A stretch of 64,000 nt of DNA from Brachypodium distachyon (Eukaryota; Streptophyta; Magnoliopsida; Poales; Poaceae), in NCBI RefSeq assembly GCF_000005505.3, contig NC_016131.3, positions 28,201,001 to 28,265,000 on the forward strand. Direction: 5' to 3'. Below, piece after piece: positions 47,474 to 59,100 of this stretch; the stretch's first letter is position 1, and each line of letters starts with the position of its first letter. A program made the translations under genes and the position numbers. The notes beneath the pieces were generated by a model, which was not told the origin of the DNA, ran no database searches, and was given only the letters and a program-made list of their open reading frames with translations.

Positions 47474-47869
47474 ATGGGCCGCCGCCTCCGCTCCCCTCCT
47501 CAGGGGTCCGACGAGCGCCACCGCTTCCTCCGCCCCGGCGCGCTCGCCAGGCTCCGCGACTCCAAGATCGTCGCCCGCTCCCTCCGCTCCGCCGCCTCTG
47601 CGGCTTCCTGCGCGCGGCCGCTGCTCCCGCCGTGCTCTCCTCCTCGTCCCGCCACGCCGTCGCTCTCTGCCGAGGCCGGCGGCGTGCCGCACTTCTTCTT
47701 TGGGGGCTCAGTTGCTAGGGCCCCGCGGTACCCGCTCCGGAAGAAGCTCGCCGCGGCCAGGGGCGTGGTGTTCCTGCCGCCGCCGCCGCCCATGTCGCCC
47801 GACGCGGCCGCGGATGCGTTCTTCGGAGCGTTCGCTACGGCGCCGTCGGAGATGGTCGCCGCGCACTGA
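47474..47869 (+). CDS. Small basic, Pro/Ala-rich protein of unknown function
   Basis: A single exon of 131 residues starting MGRRLRSPP. It has a basic N-terminal half (RFLRPGALARLRDSKIVARSLR), a proline-rich middle, a PHFFFGG motif, a second basic patch (RYPLRKKLAAARG), a run of prolines and an acidic/Ala-rich end. It has high GC with third-position bias like neighbouring real genes, and a C-rich leader upstream. I do not recognise a characterised family. The basic, Arg/Ser/Ala-rich start could be an organelle-targeting peptide, but this is inference. The opposite-strand frames over the same region are longer yet lack an upstream promoter, so I prefer this strand. Confidence 0.6.
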   Translation: MGRRLRSPPQGSDERHRFLRPGALARLRDSKIVARSLRSAASAASCARPLLPPCSPPRPATPSLSAEAGGVPHFFFGGSVARAPRYPLRKKLAAARGVVFLPPPPPMSPDAAADAFFGAFATAPSEMVAAH

Positions 47870-48653
47870 GTAGGGCCGATTGTTGTGCCGCTCGCCCCTT
47901 GGGAGGCTGCGGAGGTGCTCTGGACGTGCGCCATCGGGGCTAGCCGTCGAGCTTTCCCGTGCTGCACGACTGTTGTTTAGGCTTTGGTTAGATCTGTGCA
48001 GATGGCTTGCGTCATCTTTTAGGAATTGCTGATTTGGAGTAGAAACAGACTGTGTAATTGGAATTTAAGACAATAATACTCTTGTGCTTGTTTTGACTCC
48101 ATAGTTTCAAGTTATCTTTTAGAAAAAACCCGGCTTGGTATTTTTTATGGAACAAAACAAGTACAACAGACAACAGAGGGAGTACTTGTTTTGATTTCAT
48201 TTTTAATTTTTGATTTTGCCTAATTTCCATCGGAAGCACCGGTTAATAGTGGGATTCTCGAGGGCATTGATGATGCAAACAGATCTGACCGTGATCCATG
48301 GTCTGAATCTTGTTGTTTCTTTGCTTTTTTGTTTATTTTTATTTTCCACAAATTTCTGTTTGGGTTTTCATGTCTCGTCTACCCCAATTTGCTTCGACAA
48401 AAGGCTTGTTGTTATTGCTGCCCAATTTGCTCATGAAATGCACTTTCAGCAAGCATAGCCTTTGCCCCAAGGTATACATCTAAGTCCACTACTATGAACA
48501 CCGCTATCATAAATCTCATACAAAACTGTTGTCAGTTTTCATTTCACTGATCATGGAACAGTTTCTTTGGTACAACTCTACATTCCTTCCTTTGTGTTTT
48601 TGTTCAACCATCCAGACATACAACATTCCAAAGCATCATGACAACAGTTGCTG
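47870..48653. other. Convergent 3' region
   Basis: 3'UTR of the small plus-strand gene and of the minus-strand LRR gene. AT-rich; no additional gene. Confidence 0.45.
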
Positions 48654-51600
48654 CTAGCTCTTGCGCAGGTATTTACTCGCAAGGGCAATAGATTTAGCGT
48701 CGATATCGTTCATCAAGTAGTCCCTTTCAGCTCGGCGTCGATGCTGCCTTTCCCTCCTGGCCCTCTTTGGGGCCAGCCTTGCATCCCTCTCCACATACGC
48801 TAGCCTGAACCTCTCGGCGATTGGTATTTCAGGAGGAGCATTTGGTTGCGGTGGAGCAGCCATTCTTCGAGGGGCAGCACAAACTGCCCATGTTTTTGGA
48901 TCAATATCTTCTACTATTGAATGGTCTAGTGGTATGTTTGCAAATGCTTCACTTGGAATCTTCAAACCATGGTGGCCAAAAATTGATGGCTGCGGGTTGA
49001 CAATAATGCGGGGACACTCTGCGGCAAGAATTTCCTTTGAGTTATCATCTATCTTGGGCTATATAAACGCAAAAGGTGAAACATAAGGGGCAAATTAATT
49101 AATTGCGAACGAAAAATTATCTTCCGGAGATGAGAGAACTTCTATGCTCACCCAAACTAGCCATCTTAAAGACTCTGCGCCGCTACCAATATCTACTGCT
49201 TCAAGTTCCTCCCATGAGTCCTCTTCGAGAGTATTCAGTTTGGGTTTCAAGAGATTGACACATGCCCGTGCAGTGAATTCGCTTCTTGGACAGCCCCTGC
49301 AATCATGGGAAAAGTCCTCATATATCCTGCTGCACAACGTACTATGCAGATAACAATGAAAGCTAGACTTGCCAGCATGGATATACTGAAAGCCAGGAAC
49401 AATTTCCTATCAAGGCTTGAACTAGCTTTCAGCTAGGCAGGGAGCTCAATCAGAAAAACACAAACAATGGATGACCCTATACTGTCCGGTGGTATTGATC
49501 ATTGACATCAGATCTAATGAATCATTTTTTATGTCAATTATTAGTGAAGAACAATCTAGTTTTCAGTTCAAAATTGTATATTTTCATTTCAGCAACTCCA
49601 ACAACTACCAGCTGAAATATAGCTTATTGGAAAATTCAGACTTTTCTGGATAAGAGACAGGCCCATAAGTTTCACGTGACTGAAGTAAATCCATCCACGT
49701 TACTAGTAGAAATCAATCAGCGCGTCCACATACTCAACTTGTCAAAGCATTAAATGGAAAACCATGGCAATAAAAGGTAACCAGATGATACAAGTTGCCC
49801 TCAATCTTAAAAACCAGAGAAGTAGAACCTTGCTACAAAACTATAAAGCAACCCTAAGCTTGTAGATGCATCTCATTGGAGGTCATACCCGCATCTTAAT
49901 ATCTCCAAGGATGGACAGTGGCAGATAATCTCCGAAACAGCAGCAGCAGTTATTTTTTCACATCGACTGCATGGAAGGGTATGTCATAAGTATGACAAAA
50001 CCATGAAGTAAACTGTCTAATTAAATTTCACCAAGTAATAGCTGACGCATGACTCCAAAGCTTACCTAATATCAATAGCCCATAAGTTGCTAAAAATATG
50101 TGCCACAGTAGTCAAACCAACATCACTAACATCAGAACCAGATATATCTAAGATCTTCCAGGAGCTATCAGCAAGAGAAACCAGAACTTCATCATTCAGT
50201 AGCCTTCTCCTCCTTGCAATAGACATAATTGCCAACTGTATAATACAATTAACTCAACTATCACTGTTGCATGTATGGTATCAGTAGATAACTATTACAG
50301 TACATTGAAAAAAGTGACAGAATGTGCAGTAAATATACCATGGAACTTTCCCTAGTACCGAATTGGCACTTTAAAATTAGATAAAACTGGGATTGGCTAA
50401 TAGCAACTATTCTATAAGTCAAGCAACCTTATATCAAAACATATTTTCCTAAAGTCTTCCTGTCTTCACTTCAATTTCAAAGTGCCAATTTCCGTACTAG
50501 CGGAATATTCATGTTATACTTACTGCACATCGTGTCATTTTTTTCAATGCACTGCCATACTACCATCATGTGTGACCCAACGAATTGCTTTGTTCACCCT
50601 AGTTAACAAGCACTTCTACTTATCATTATTAGCCAATTTAATAATAGAACAAAATCCAGCTGACCATATTTGTCATCACGAGCCAATCTAATAATCTAAG
50701 ATGCCTACTTTACCCTGTTGCCTAATGATTGGTGTGGAAACAAAATACTCAACTCATGAGATATATATGTAAAATCTAAGGGCTGTTTCTTCTTAACCTA
50801 GCTCTAGAAGCTTATGGTCAGTGCAGAAAAAATACTACACCCATGAAGTATACATGTAAAATCTAAGGGCTAATTTCCATCTTAACCTAGCCCTAGAAGC
50901 TGCATATCCTAATTGGCAAGATCGTATTTTCCTGCGGTGTCGTACAATACAAATTGGACTTCCAACAGACTCAGAGATGTCACAACCTTAACATTACAAT
51001 TATTAAATTTGATTCTTCTACTCTTAAGGTAACAGTGCATATATTTCTACGGAAACTGTCTGGTTACAGTATTTTATATTTAACAAAGTGCTGGAATGGA
51101 GAAGAACTAGAGGACGAGTTTTCATGGTGAGTAGTCTCATTGAAAAATCATGTAGAATATTGATGTGAGCTCTTCATGATAATTATATATAAATGCATGT
51201 CCTAAGGAACCAATTGTAGTTCTAAGATTATCAAAATGACTCATGATGATAAATATGGTGACGTAGACACCTATGTTTTTAGCATGAGATTGACTCATGA
51301 CGGTAAATATGAGTATTTGCAACCTAGGGTGAACAAAGCAATTCCTATGATCACACATGCAATCGTAACTAGATAGTACCATGCCATCGCATTGAACACG
51401 AGTAAATATAACACAAATTTTTCGCTACTAGCAATTCCTATGGTGAACAAAGCAATTCCTATGATCTCTACAAAAATTGGCATTTCAAGATTACATAAAC
51501 ATTTTAGGGGTTGGCTACTAGCAACTATTCTATAAGCAAGTCAAACAATCTTATATTAAACAATCTTTTCCTTGAATCTTCATGTCTTCACTCCTTAATA

Positions 51601-53072
51601 GTCCTAATTTCTCAAGGTGGTATGCCTTTGCACTATTTACCTCATCAAAATTCCACAGAAAGGCAAATATACAGATTCTCAGTGTTGCTTAAACACCTTT
51701 AATGTTCGAAGTGTTATATATAAATTTGCAGAAAAGGGAGAATGTTGTAACATTTAAAACTATGGCCTAAAAGGAACAAAATGGGGAGGTACATAGCCTA
51801 TTGGTACTGGTAGGCACGATTCTTAAGGCTGAGGTCATGAATCCAAGACCCCGTACTGACATTTTTCTTTAAAAGAATATGCATTGTTCTTCTTGACTTG
51901 TTCTCTGTTTTTGTTTTACTACGAGTCTAAAACTAACTACTCGAGCAACAGACTTTTTCCAATGGTCACCTTGTCAATTAATTGGTCTTCTATTAGAAAC
52001 AAAGATGAAATCGATTTAATCAACTAAAAATCTTGAGTACAAAGTTTATTTGGCAGCAAGAAAGGAAAACGAGAAAAACATCTAGACACATAGATGTAAA
52101 TTGGTACCTTTATGTGTGGTGGAAAGAGGGAAGTAAATTCCGAAATATCACTGATAATATCTTCAAGATGCTGACCGAGGACGCCAGTACACAAACTGAC
52201 CAATTTCCGAGGTCTGGCCTTCTTTCTGGGAGAATCTGAATTAGTTCAAATTTACAACTTATCATTCTGTAAATGATACGGCAAATCCATAAGTACAATT
52301 TAAGAAAACATCAAGAAACAAAACCGGTTATTCCGATCAGTATGCCACTGGATGAAGCTCAACAGCAATGAATTAATTCGACTGCCAAAGCAACAAGTTG
52401 GAACTTGTGAGTGCATGTAATCTACTACTCCCTCTGATCCATAATAAGTGTCTTGGATTTAGTACAAAGTTAGTATCAGAGGGAGTACCTAGCAACACTT
52501 GAGTCCCGCAGTGCTTGGTACTTTCTGCAAAATGAAACTCTAACAGCCCTTGTAGATACCACCAACCCAACTTGAAGCTTCAACCACAATCCATGCACCT
52601 TGCATGGAGAACAATGCCCACATCTGTTTTACTATCTCAGAAAGTACACATTTTCTTTTCCTATCCAGGCTAACCAATTAATATAAACCCTCCCCTGTTT
52701 CAGAAATTCTCTAGTCTGCCGTCAGCAATATTCATTCTCCAGAAAAAGAGGGCACACATTTTGTTCAGAATACGCAAGATTGATCAAGGATTCAAGGTAA
52801 CCCGAAGCACTCGCTTTCTACATTAGAGTCAGCAATACAAGCACACAACCAAGGATGGGGACATAAATAAACAACAAGGATTCTGACACAACTAACATCT
52901 TTTGAGCAATTTATCTCCAATTCTCCATAACATACGAATTACGAAGAGCAGAAACCGGGAGCTTACAGAAAGAGGTAGCCGGTAGTAAACTCGTGGGCTT
53001 CCGGCGCGGCGTGACCTGGATATCGCTCAGCGACGCCGCGAGCTCCGCGACCACCGACTTCCCCTTTTCCAT
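48654..53072 (-). CDS. Leucine-rich repeat (RNI-like) protein
   Basis: Six exons: 53072-52967, 52235-52108, 50235-50066, 49966-49889, 49296-49152 and 49058-48654. All are GT-AG and in phase, giving 343 residues. After a short basic N-terminal region (SPRKKARPRKLVSL), residues ~80-220 hold several LRRs of the cysteine-containing F-box/AMN1 type: SWKILDISGSDVSDVGL, LWAIDISRCEKITAAAV and CPSLEILRCGGC. The C-terminal 100 residues are unusual: a proline-rich piece and a long Arg-rich, probably helical tail (RARRERQHRRRAERDYL). No F-box is visible, so it may not itself be an SCF adaptor. Role and partners unknown; the basic tail suggests nucleic-acid binding or nuclear entry (inference). The intron between exons 2 and 3 (~1.9 kb) holds MITEs and a SINE. 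Divergent from the MSL gene. Confidence 0.85.
50348..50505. mobile_element. MITE with ~30-bp inverted ends in the LRR gene intron
   Basis: The left end CTAGTACCGAATTGGCACTTT and the reverse complement of the right end CTAGTACGGAAATTGGCACTTT match closely; 158 bp. A diverged relative of its interior (TAGCAACTATTCTATAAG... CTTCATGTCTTCACT) occurs again at about 51510-51592. Confidence 0.75.
50744..50903. repeat. 87-bp diverged tandem duplication
   Basis: GTAAAATCTAAGGGCT occurs at 50769 and 50856, with AATACT upstream and CTTAACCTAGC(T/C)CTAGAAGCT downstream in both copies. It lies in an intron of the LRR gene. Confidence 0.8.
51785..51871 (+). mobile_element. Probable tRNA-derived SINE
   Basis: An A-box-like ATAGCCTATTGG at ~51793 and a B-box-like GGTCATGAATCC at ~51832 are ~38 bases apart, followed by a T-rich tail. 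This is the layout of short plant SINEs; no target duplication identified. Confidence 0.5.
52426..52487. mobile_element. 62-bp Stowaway MITE
   Basis: TACTCCCTCTGATCC and the inverted GTATCAGAGGGAGTA, TA-flanked; an internally deleted copy. Confidence 0.85.
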
Positions 53073-53616
53073 CAAATCCTCGGGGGGAGCTAGGTCGAGG
53101 GTAAACGGCAAGGAGGCTATGCGGTGGGAGCAAGACTGCGCGATGGGCACGGGCAAGGATAGCAGCGGCGAGCCAGCCTCCGGAGGAGAGGAAGCAAGGC
53201 GGCGCGAGGGGCGAGCGCCGAGCGGCGGCGAGCCGGGGCGGAGCGGTGAATTTGGGAGCTAGCCGGCTAGGGGCAATACCGTCATATCGGAACAGAGAAA
53301 GGTTGAATTAAGGTTTTCTTTCCGTAAAGTAAATACGTAATGAAACGGGAAATACCGACCTTCCATGTGGGACCCACCTTCGCGGAGGACGGGCCCACGC
53401 GGCAGTTCTCAGTATCCGTAATCGCGACACGTGGAAGTAGACGACAAGGAAGCAAAAAAAGAAAAAAGAAAAAAAAAAGCACGAGTCAAGAGCGTAGCCG
53501 TAGCGACCGTGATCCGCCTCCTTTCTTCCACCTGACACCAACATTCCCAGGACCTCCGCCCACCGCTTCTCCGGCCAACTCCTCCTCCCCCGCCACAGAG
53601 GCACGGCGCGCCCGCA
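53073..53616. promoter_or_regulatory. Divergent promoter region, LRR gene and MSL gene
   Basis: GC-rich (to 53270), then mixed sequence. The plus-strand leader exon of the MSL gene probably ends at a donor after CCCGCAG at ~53616. No clear TATA box is seen on either side, which is common for broadly expressed divergent pairs. Shared regulation is inferred. Confidence 0.45.
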
Positions 53617-56186
53617 GGTATTCTTCTCCTCTCGTCCTCGTCCTCTCATCGGAATGCCGTGGATAGGAGATCCCTGGATGGGTTCCTCTGTCGTCGACGA
53701 ACCCTAAGTTGATTTGGTTGTCCCGGCCTCCGGGAGTCCCATTCTGGCATTTCCTGTGCTCCCATCCGAATCCTCGCGTGGTGGAGTACCAATGTCTTTA
53801 TTATCTCCCAATTTCGTTCGGTTAATTAGATCCACCCCTCGTTATGGAACAAATTATTTACTGGCTGAAATTTGGCATGATCCTCTACGGCGTGAGGGGA
53901 TCAAGTCCCACTTTTCCCAGACAAAACAAACGTTAGCCGAATGACGCGTGCATTGCCAGATTTACCGGAATGTGTAATGTTGTGCTACGGGCCAAACACG
54001 CCCGATTAATTTTGCGAAATGGGGAAATTAGCTAGGCTGATAAGGTGAGATTGTTATCCATGTTTCGGTTCCCATGTTGCTACGATGGTACTAACATGCT
54101 CTTGGTCTCGGATCAGACAACCCAAGGGGCGAGGGACTGGCTGCACATTGCCACCAAAGTAGAATGATCATAGTGATATTGGAACCTCACTTGTCATTCT
54201 CCCTTACTAGTTTTAAGTTTTAGCGTATATATAGTGAGTAGCCCTAGATATTTTGGATTAGGTCGCAGCCTTTTGTTCTGTGTTCATGGTACTGATACTT
54301 ATTTAAAGTTGTGTGTGAAAGGAGCTCCTCTATTGCAATAGGACATCTGATTAGTAGTATTAGCATCTTCTTAACAAATTACTCCTGTCATACTGTGCCA
54401 TTGGGTATTTTGGGCTGTAATTGGTGTTTGCTGAGTTGGCCGTGCGCAGGGCTAGGTCTGGGCTGGGACTATTGTTTAGGTTCATTGACAAGACTCAGGT
54501 AGGACTTGTTTTCACTTTTCAGCCATGCCAGGCTGTAAAAAAAGATTCTTGCTTCTTGTGGCATACAGTCATTCCACAAAATTAGCAATAACTCACATTA
54601 CATACTTATTATTTCTTTTTCCAGAGCTAGCCTACTGCAAAACATGCTCCTCATATACCTGATCTATATTTCAGGGGAATAAATTAGAACCCCCAAGTCA
54701 CAAGGAACTGATAGAAGCCTGTTTGGTGGATGTGAATATTTTTGCGCTCTGCTTCGAGTTCTGCTTGAGATGGCAGTTGGAATGGCATCCCAGCTCTTCC
54801 AAGGAGTGACTGCCACCAACAGATTTAACCAAACCAACAAATTTAGAGTACTGTTCGCTCTTACTTTGCTTGTGTTCTTTATATATTTATTTTCTATTTC
54901 ATGAGTGTTTCCTTGTCCCGCCCCCAGAGCCTGGAGAAGCGACATTCTCTCCCATTTCCATCCACTTCGTTTCCTTCAGTTGCTTATGTATGATTTCTTT
55001 CTTTCTTTCAGTCTTGCTAAGTTAACAGCACATTTCACATATTCTAGTAGAATTTATATAATGGGTGTTGTGACGCTTTTATCATACTTTGCTACTCCCT
55101 CCGTCCAACAAAGGATGTCTCAACTTTGACTAAATTTGAATGCATCTATACACTAAGTCATGTCTAGATACATCCAAATTTTGACAAACTTGAGACATCT
55201 TTTGTTGGACGGAGGAAGTAGTAGATATTTAACTGAGATGTATGATTCTTTTGGAATTGTGAAGTATCCTTCCATCTCCGTGCCTAGTGTAAGGTGCAAA
55301 CTACTTTATAATTTAGCAGAAGCAAACATATGTTTCAAGCCGTACAAAATGCGTCTCAGAAGTCAGAAAGAATGATCCATCCCTGTCAATTTCTCTTTCA
55401 CATAGATGCACCAGACAAGGCTAGGTGCACTGTCCAGATGCTTCAAAAGGATTTTGTTAGACGTTCTCATCAGAAGACTATAGAGCAGAATCACATTCAA
55501 AAAGCTATATTTGGTTGGAATTATCTACAGACTACAACATACACAGGGTTCCATAAACCGTAGGTCATCAACCTTGTGTGGAAGAGAAGCTCCAGGGCTT
55601 AAACTTTAATTCCTTCCTGTAAATTTATTATGACTCCACTTGTCCCTCAGGAGTCCAACTATCTCTCAGTTTCCTAACTAATCTTATCACTGTCTGTTCC
55701 TAACTGAACAATTCTCTTTTCCTAATAACATTCTATCTCTCTCTTTGATTTATTCTTAGTTATTCCCTGCCTTGCACGAGTATACTGGCTGTAGGGCACT
55801 AGCTAAAAAAATAATAATATTAATATTGCTCAACGCTAAATCATTGCCGATATGCACCTTGGAGAATGAATCCAAAGACATACCTTTAGGAACATATGAG
55901 TTATTTTGTAATACTAAATACTTCTATATACTTGTATTCCTCGACGAAAGTTTCATCTGTTAGCTACAAATGTGTAGCTCTAATGGGCTTTTGCATTTCC
56001 TTTCATCCACTAAATTTTGAATGTTGATTTTTTCTAACTTCTGAGATAGACCATTTCAAATTTCTGACCTCATTTTGTTGCTCTGTGATAATAAACATTT
56101 TTAAAAATTTGTGCCCATTCTGTAAATCTTAAAAAACACAAGTTTTCTCCCCCGGTATTGTAAATCTTCAGAACATTTTCTTGCAG
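53617..56186. other. 5' introns and unresolved N-terminal exon(s) of the MSL gene
   Basis: The transit-peptide exon must lie here but I could not fix it. One candidate starts at an ATG at 54771 (MAVGMASQLFQG) with GT donors in phase 0. Another open stretch, 55404-55560 (ARCTVQMLQKDFVRRSHQK), has a good acceptor at its start, but neither end phase fits the next exon. A Stowaway MITE occupies 55093-55220. Confidence 0.4.
55093..55220. mobile_element. Stowaway MITE (CCAACAAA family)
   Basis: TACTCCCTCCGTCCAACAAAGGATG paired with inverted CATCTTTTGTTGGACGGAGGAAGTA; 128 bp, TA-flanked; in an MSL leader intron. Confidence 0.92.
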
Positions 56187-59100
56187 GCGCAAGATTCATT
56201 AGTTCATAATGTCTCGGAGAGGACCTACAGGCCCGTGCTTTATGTACCTTCTAGATATAGGGCCATGGGTGCTAGATCTTTTGCCTTGCCAGTTCCTTGG
56301 CAGGAAATTCCTCTGGTCAACAGCACATCTTCAGCATTGGCTAGGTAATCCATCCATCTTGTGGCATGTTGTTTACTTTTGAAGTTTGTTGAGTGCTTAG
56401 ATAGCATTCATTGATGATTACTCTGACTGTCAACTGCTTTGTCAGCAGACACCAATTGCGACCATCCAATTTCTGGATCAGAATATCAAACAGTTACTGT
56501 ATACACTGTGTAGTGCGTACTGCTGGCGGGTAATATTGTATCCTGCAGCATCTTAGTAACACTAGGATGAATAAATGAGGGTGTTCACCTGTTAATTTTT
56601 ATTGCTAAGAGCCTAAGACTTTCAGTAACTTGTTGGAGTTGATATTATAGATTACTGTTGCATTCCTTGAAATACGGCTGCATCTAAATGGTAGGATATT
56701 GAAAAAGCATTATTAACTCAACATATGAATTAAGCTTCGTACATTTTAACCATCATTGTTTGATTAGGTAATCTTAAATGGAACTTGCTTTTATGGTTGA
56801 TTATATTCACATACTGGATACATTCTTAACCAATTTAGTAGACTCATATTTTCCTGTTTTTTCCCCTTCTTGAGGTTATTGCTATACCATCTTATGTATG
56901 CAAAATTCCAAACGATGTATGCTTGAATTTTATCTTTTAATAGTTGCTTCTCTTCTTTTTTCTTCCTTGACAGGTCGTGTGACACTTTACTTACAAATCC
57001 TGCCACTTCACTTGTGGTACCTGCAATTGGAATAATTCTATTTGCTCTATGGGGATTTATGCCTCTCATGAAGGAAATTAGAAATCATTTCGATGTATGC
57101 TTTTGTTTTGTGTGACCATATTTTCTGTTTTGTATATTTATGACCAGATAAAATTACCATGACATTTTGTAATGTACCTTGCAGCATGGTGGAAATTGGA
57201 AACAGAGCCCGACGTACGTAATTTCTAGTTCCTACATTCAACCTTTGCTTCTTTGGACAGGAGCAACGCTTATCTGCAGGTATAGCCACAACAGAGTTTA
57301 GTGATGTTCCATTGCAGTAGTAATCCTATCTGATCGATATTGCTGCCTCAGAAATCTTAGGTATGTATCTGTTGCAGAGTTTCTCTTTTATTTGTGTTCT
57401 TTGCTCACACACTGTCCCTACAGGGGTTTGGATCCAGTTGTGCTGCCTTCAGCCGCAAGCCGAGCCGTTAAAATACGCCTTGTGGCTTTTGTGAGATCAT
57501 TATCTACTGTCCTGGCTATTGCATATATTCTGACAAGGTACGCATGATACATTCTCAACAGCTTAATGACTGTTTGAAAGATAATTTAATGATTAATTTT
57601 GCAAGTTGCTTATGATGACAACAACATTTTACTGATAAAGTCTGATGGGCCTTTACTGGATCTGGAATATATGCTATGGACAGTTTCTTATTCCAGCTCA
57701 ACTTCTATTTTGCCAATCTTGTCTGCAAGTGGATAATCTTAGACTTGCTGACTGGACAGCATGAATTGGCACTGCATGAGCCATGGCCGTGGGCCATTCG
57801 TGGCGCACAAGGAAAGGAAAAAAGTAGCAGCTGCATGACAAAAATAAATTAGATAAGATTTTTAGTTGCACCTCTTGTGCCTGCTTAGCTAAGGTAAGAC
57901 ATTCTAAAAAACGTTTAAGGTAAGATTGGACTGCATTGCAATTAGTTAATAGCAGATTAGGTTGCTGTGCTTATCGCCACACAACCCGAGGCAACCCATT
58001 TAGATGAGCTAAGAAAAGATTAAAAGGAAACTACCTTATCTCCATCCTCTTCTCTGCCTCTCTCTACCCAGCCTCCCCCCTCCTTACCTTACCAGCCTCC
58101 CCCCTCTCTGTTAGGTACCTAGGTCCCACGTACAGCATGCAGCACTTGAGTACTGCGCTGACATGGCGAGCTGACCAATGACCACATGTCCACACCTAGT
58201 GTTCATTGCTGAACGTGCAAGTCACATAACAGAGTCAAGTGGCTGGTGAATATATGTATTCACATTCCTGTTGCTTACTTCCGTTTACATTATTCACCAA
58301 ACCTGAGTCATTGTATGATCTCGAGGGTGATCGGGAGGAGTGATCATAGTTGCCACGAACCCGGTTCGTTCGGGTCGAGGAACGGGATCGTGGGACGCGG
58401 AACGGTACTTTTGGGAAAAATTGAGGAGGATTTACTTGGGGAATCGACCCCGTCGACCCCGATCCCGAACTGGGTCGACCGACCCCGGATCGGGGGACGC
58501 GGCGGCGACCCGTGTTCCCGGCTTCTATGGGAGTGATAGTGGCATCCTCGGGGTGCCCAAGAACAACGATATGAGCCAGGGTGGCCTGAATCTTGAATTC
58601 GATGACAGCACCAACCCAGCAATGGCCACGATTGGCGGTGGTACAGGTTTGAGTGAGCAAAACCCAAATGACTAAACCGAAAGAAAACAAGCATGGCTTG
58701 GGCCCAGATATTGTTTTGCCTGCAGGCATGTTCTGAAGCCCGAAAAAGCTTGAATGAAACAACTAAAATAATAAATTTAATATTCACTGGGGGGAATAAT
58801 TTCAAATTCCTCAGACACTGTCCACAGCCCATGGGCAGGTTAACTGGTTCGGCCATAAGCTCGGCATGTGGGCTTTGAACATGTCTAATTCAGGCACATG
58901 AAAAATAATAGAACAGATGTGGCAGGACCCTCAGTTTTTTTAGAAGGAGCAAGAAACTCGATTGCTATGTTCACCCCTGTGAGGTCGGATCCTACTGAGT
59001 TGGGGCACCAGATGGAGCCCCTACCACTGAGCCAGCACTCAGTTCTCAATTGAGGCACTTGAACAAATTGCGGTTTGGGTTATGTTTTAAGTAGGATGTG

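Noticed and set aside
58235..58762. 175-residue minus-strand frame in the MSL intron
   Set aside because: No recognisable domain; probably intronic repeat sequence with GGGTCGACC-type low complexity.
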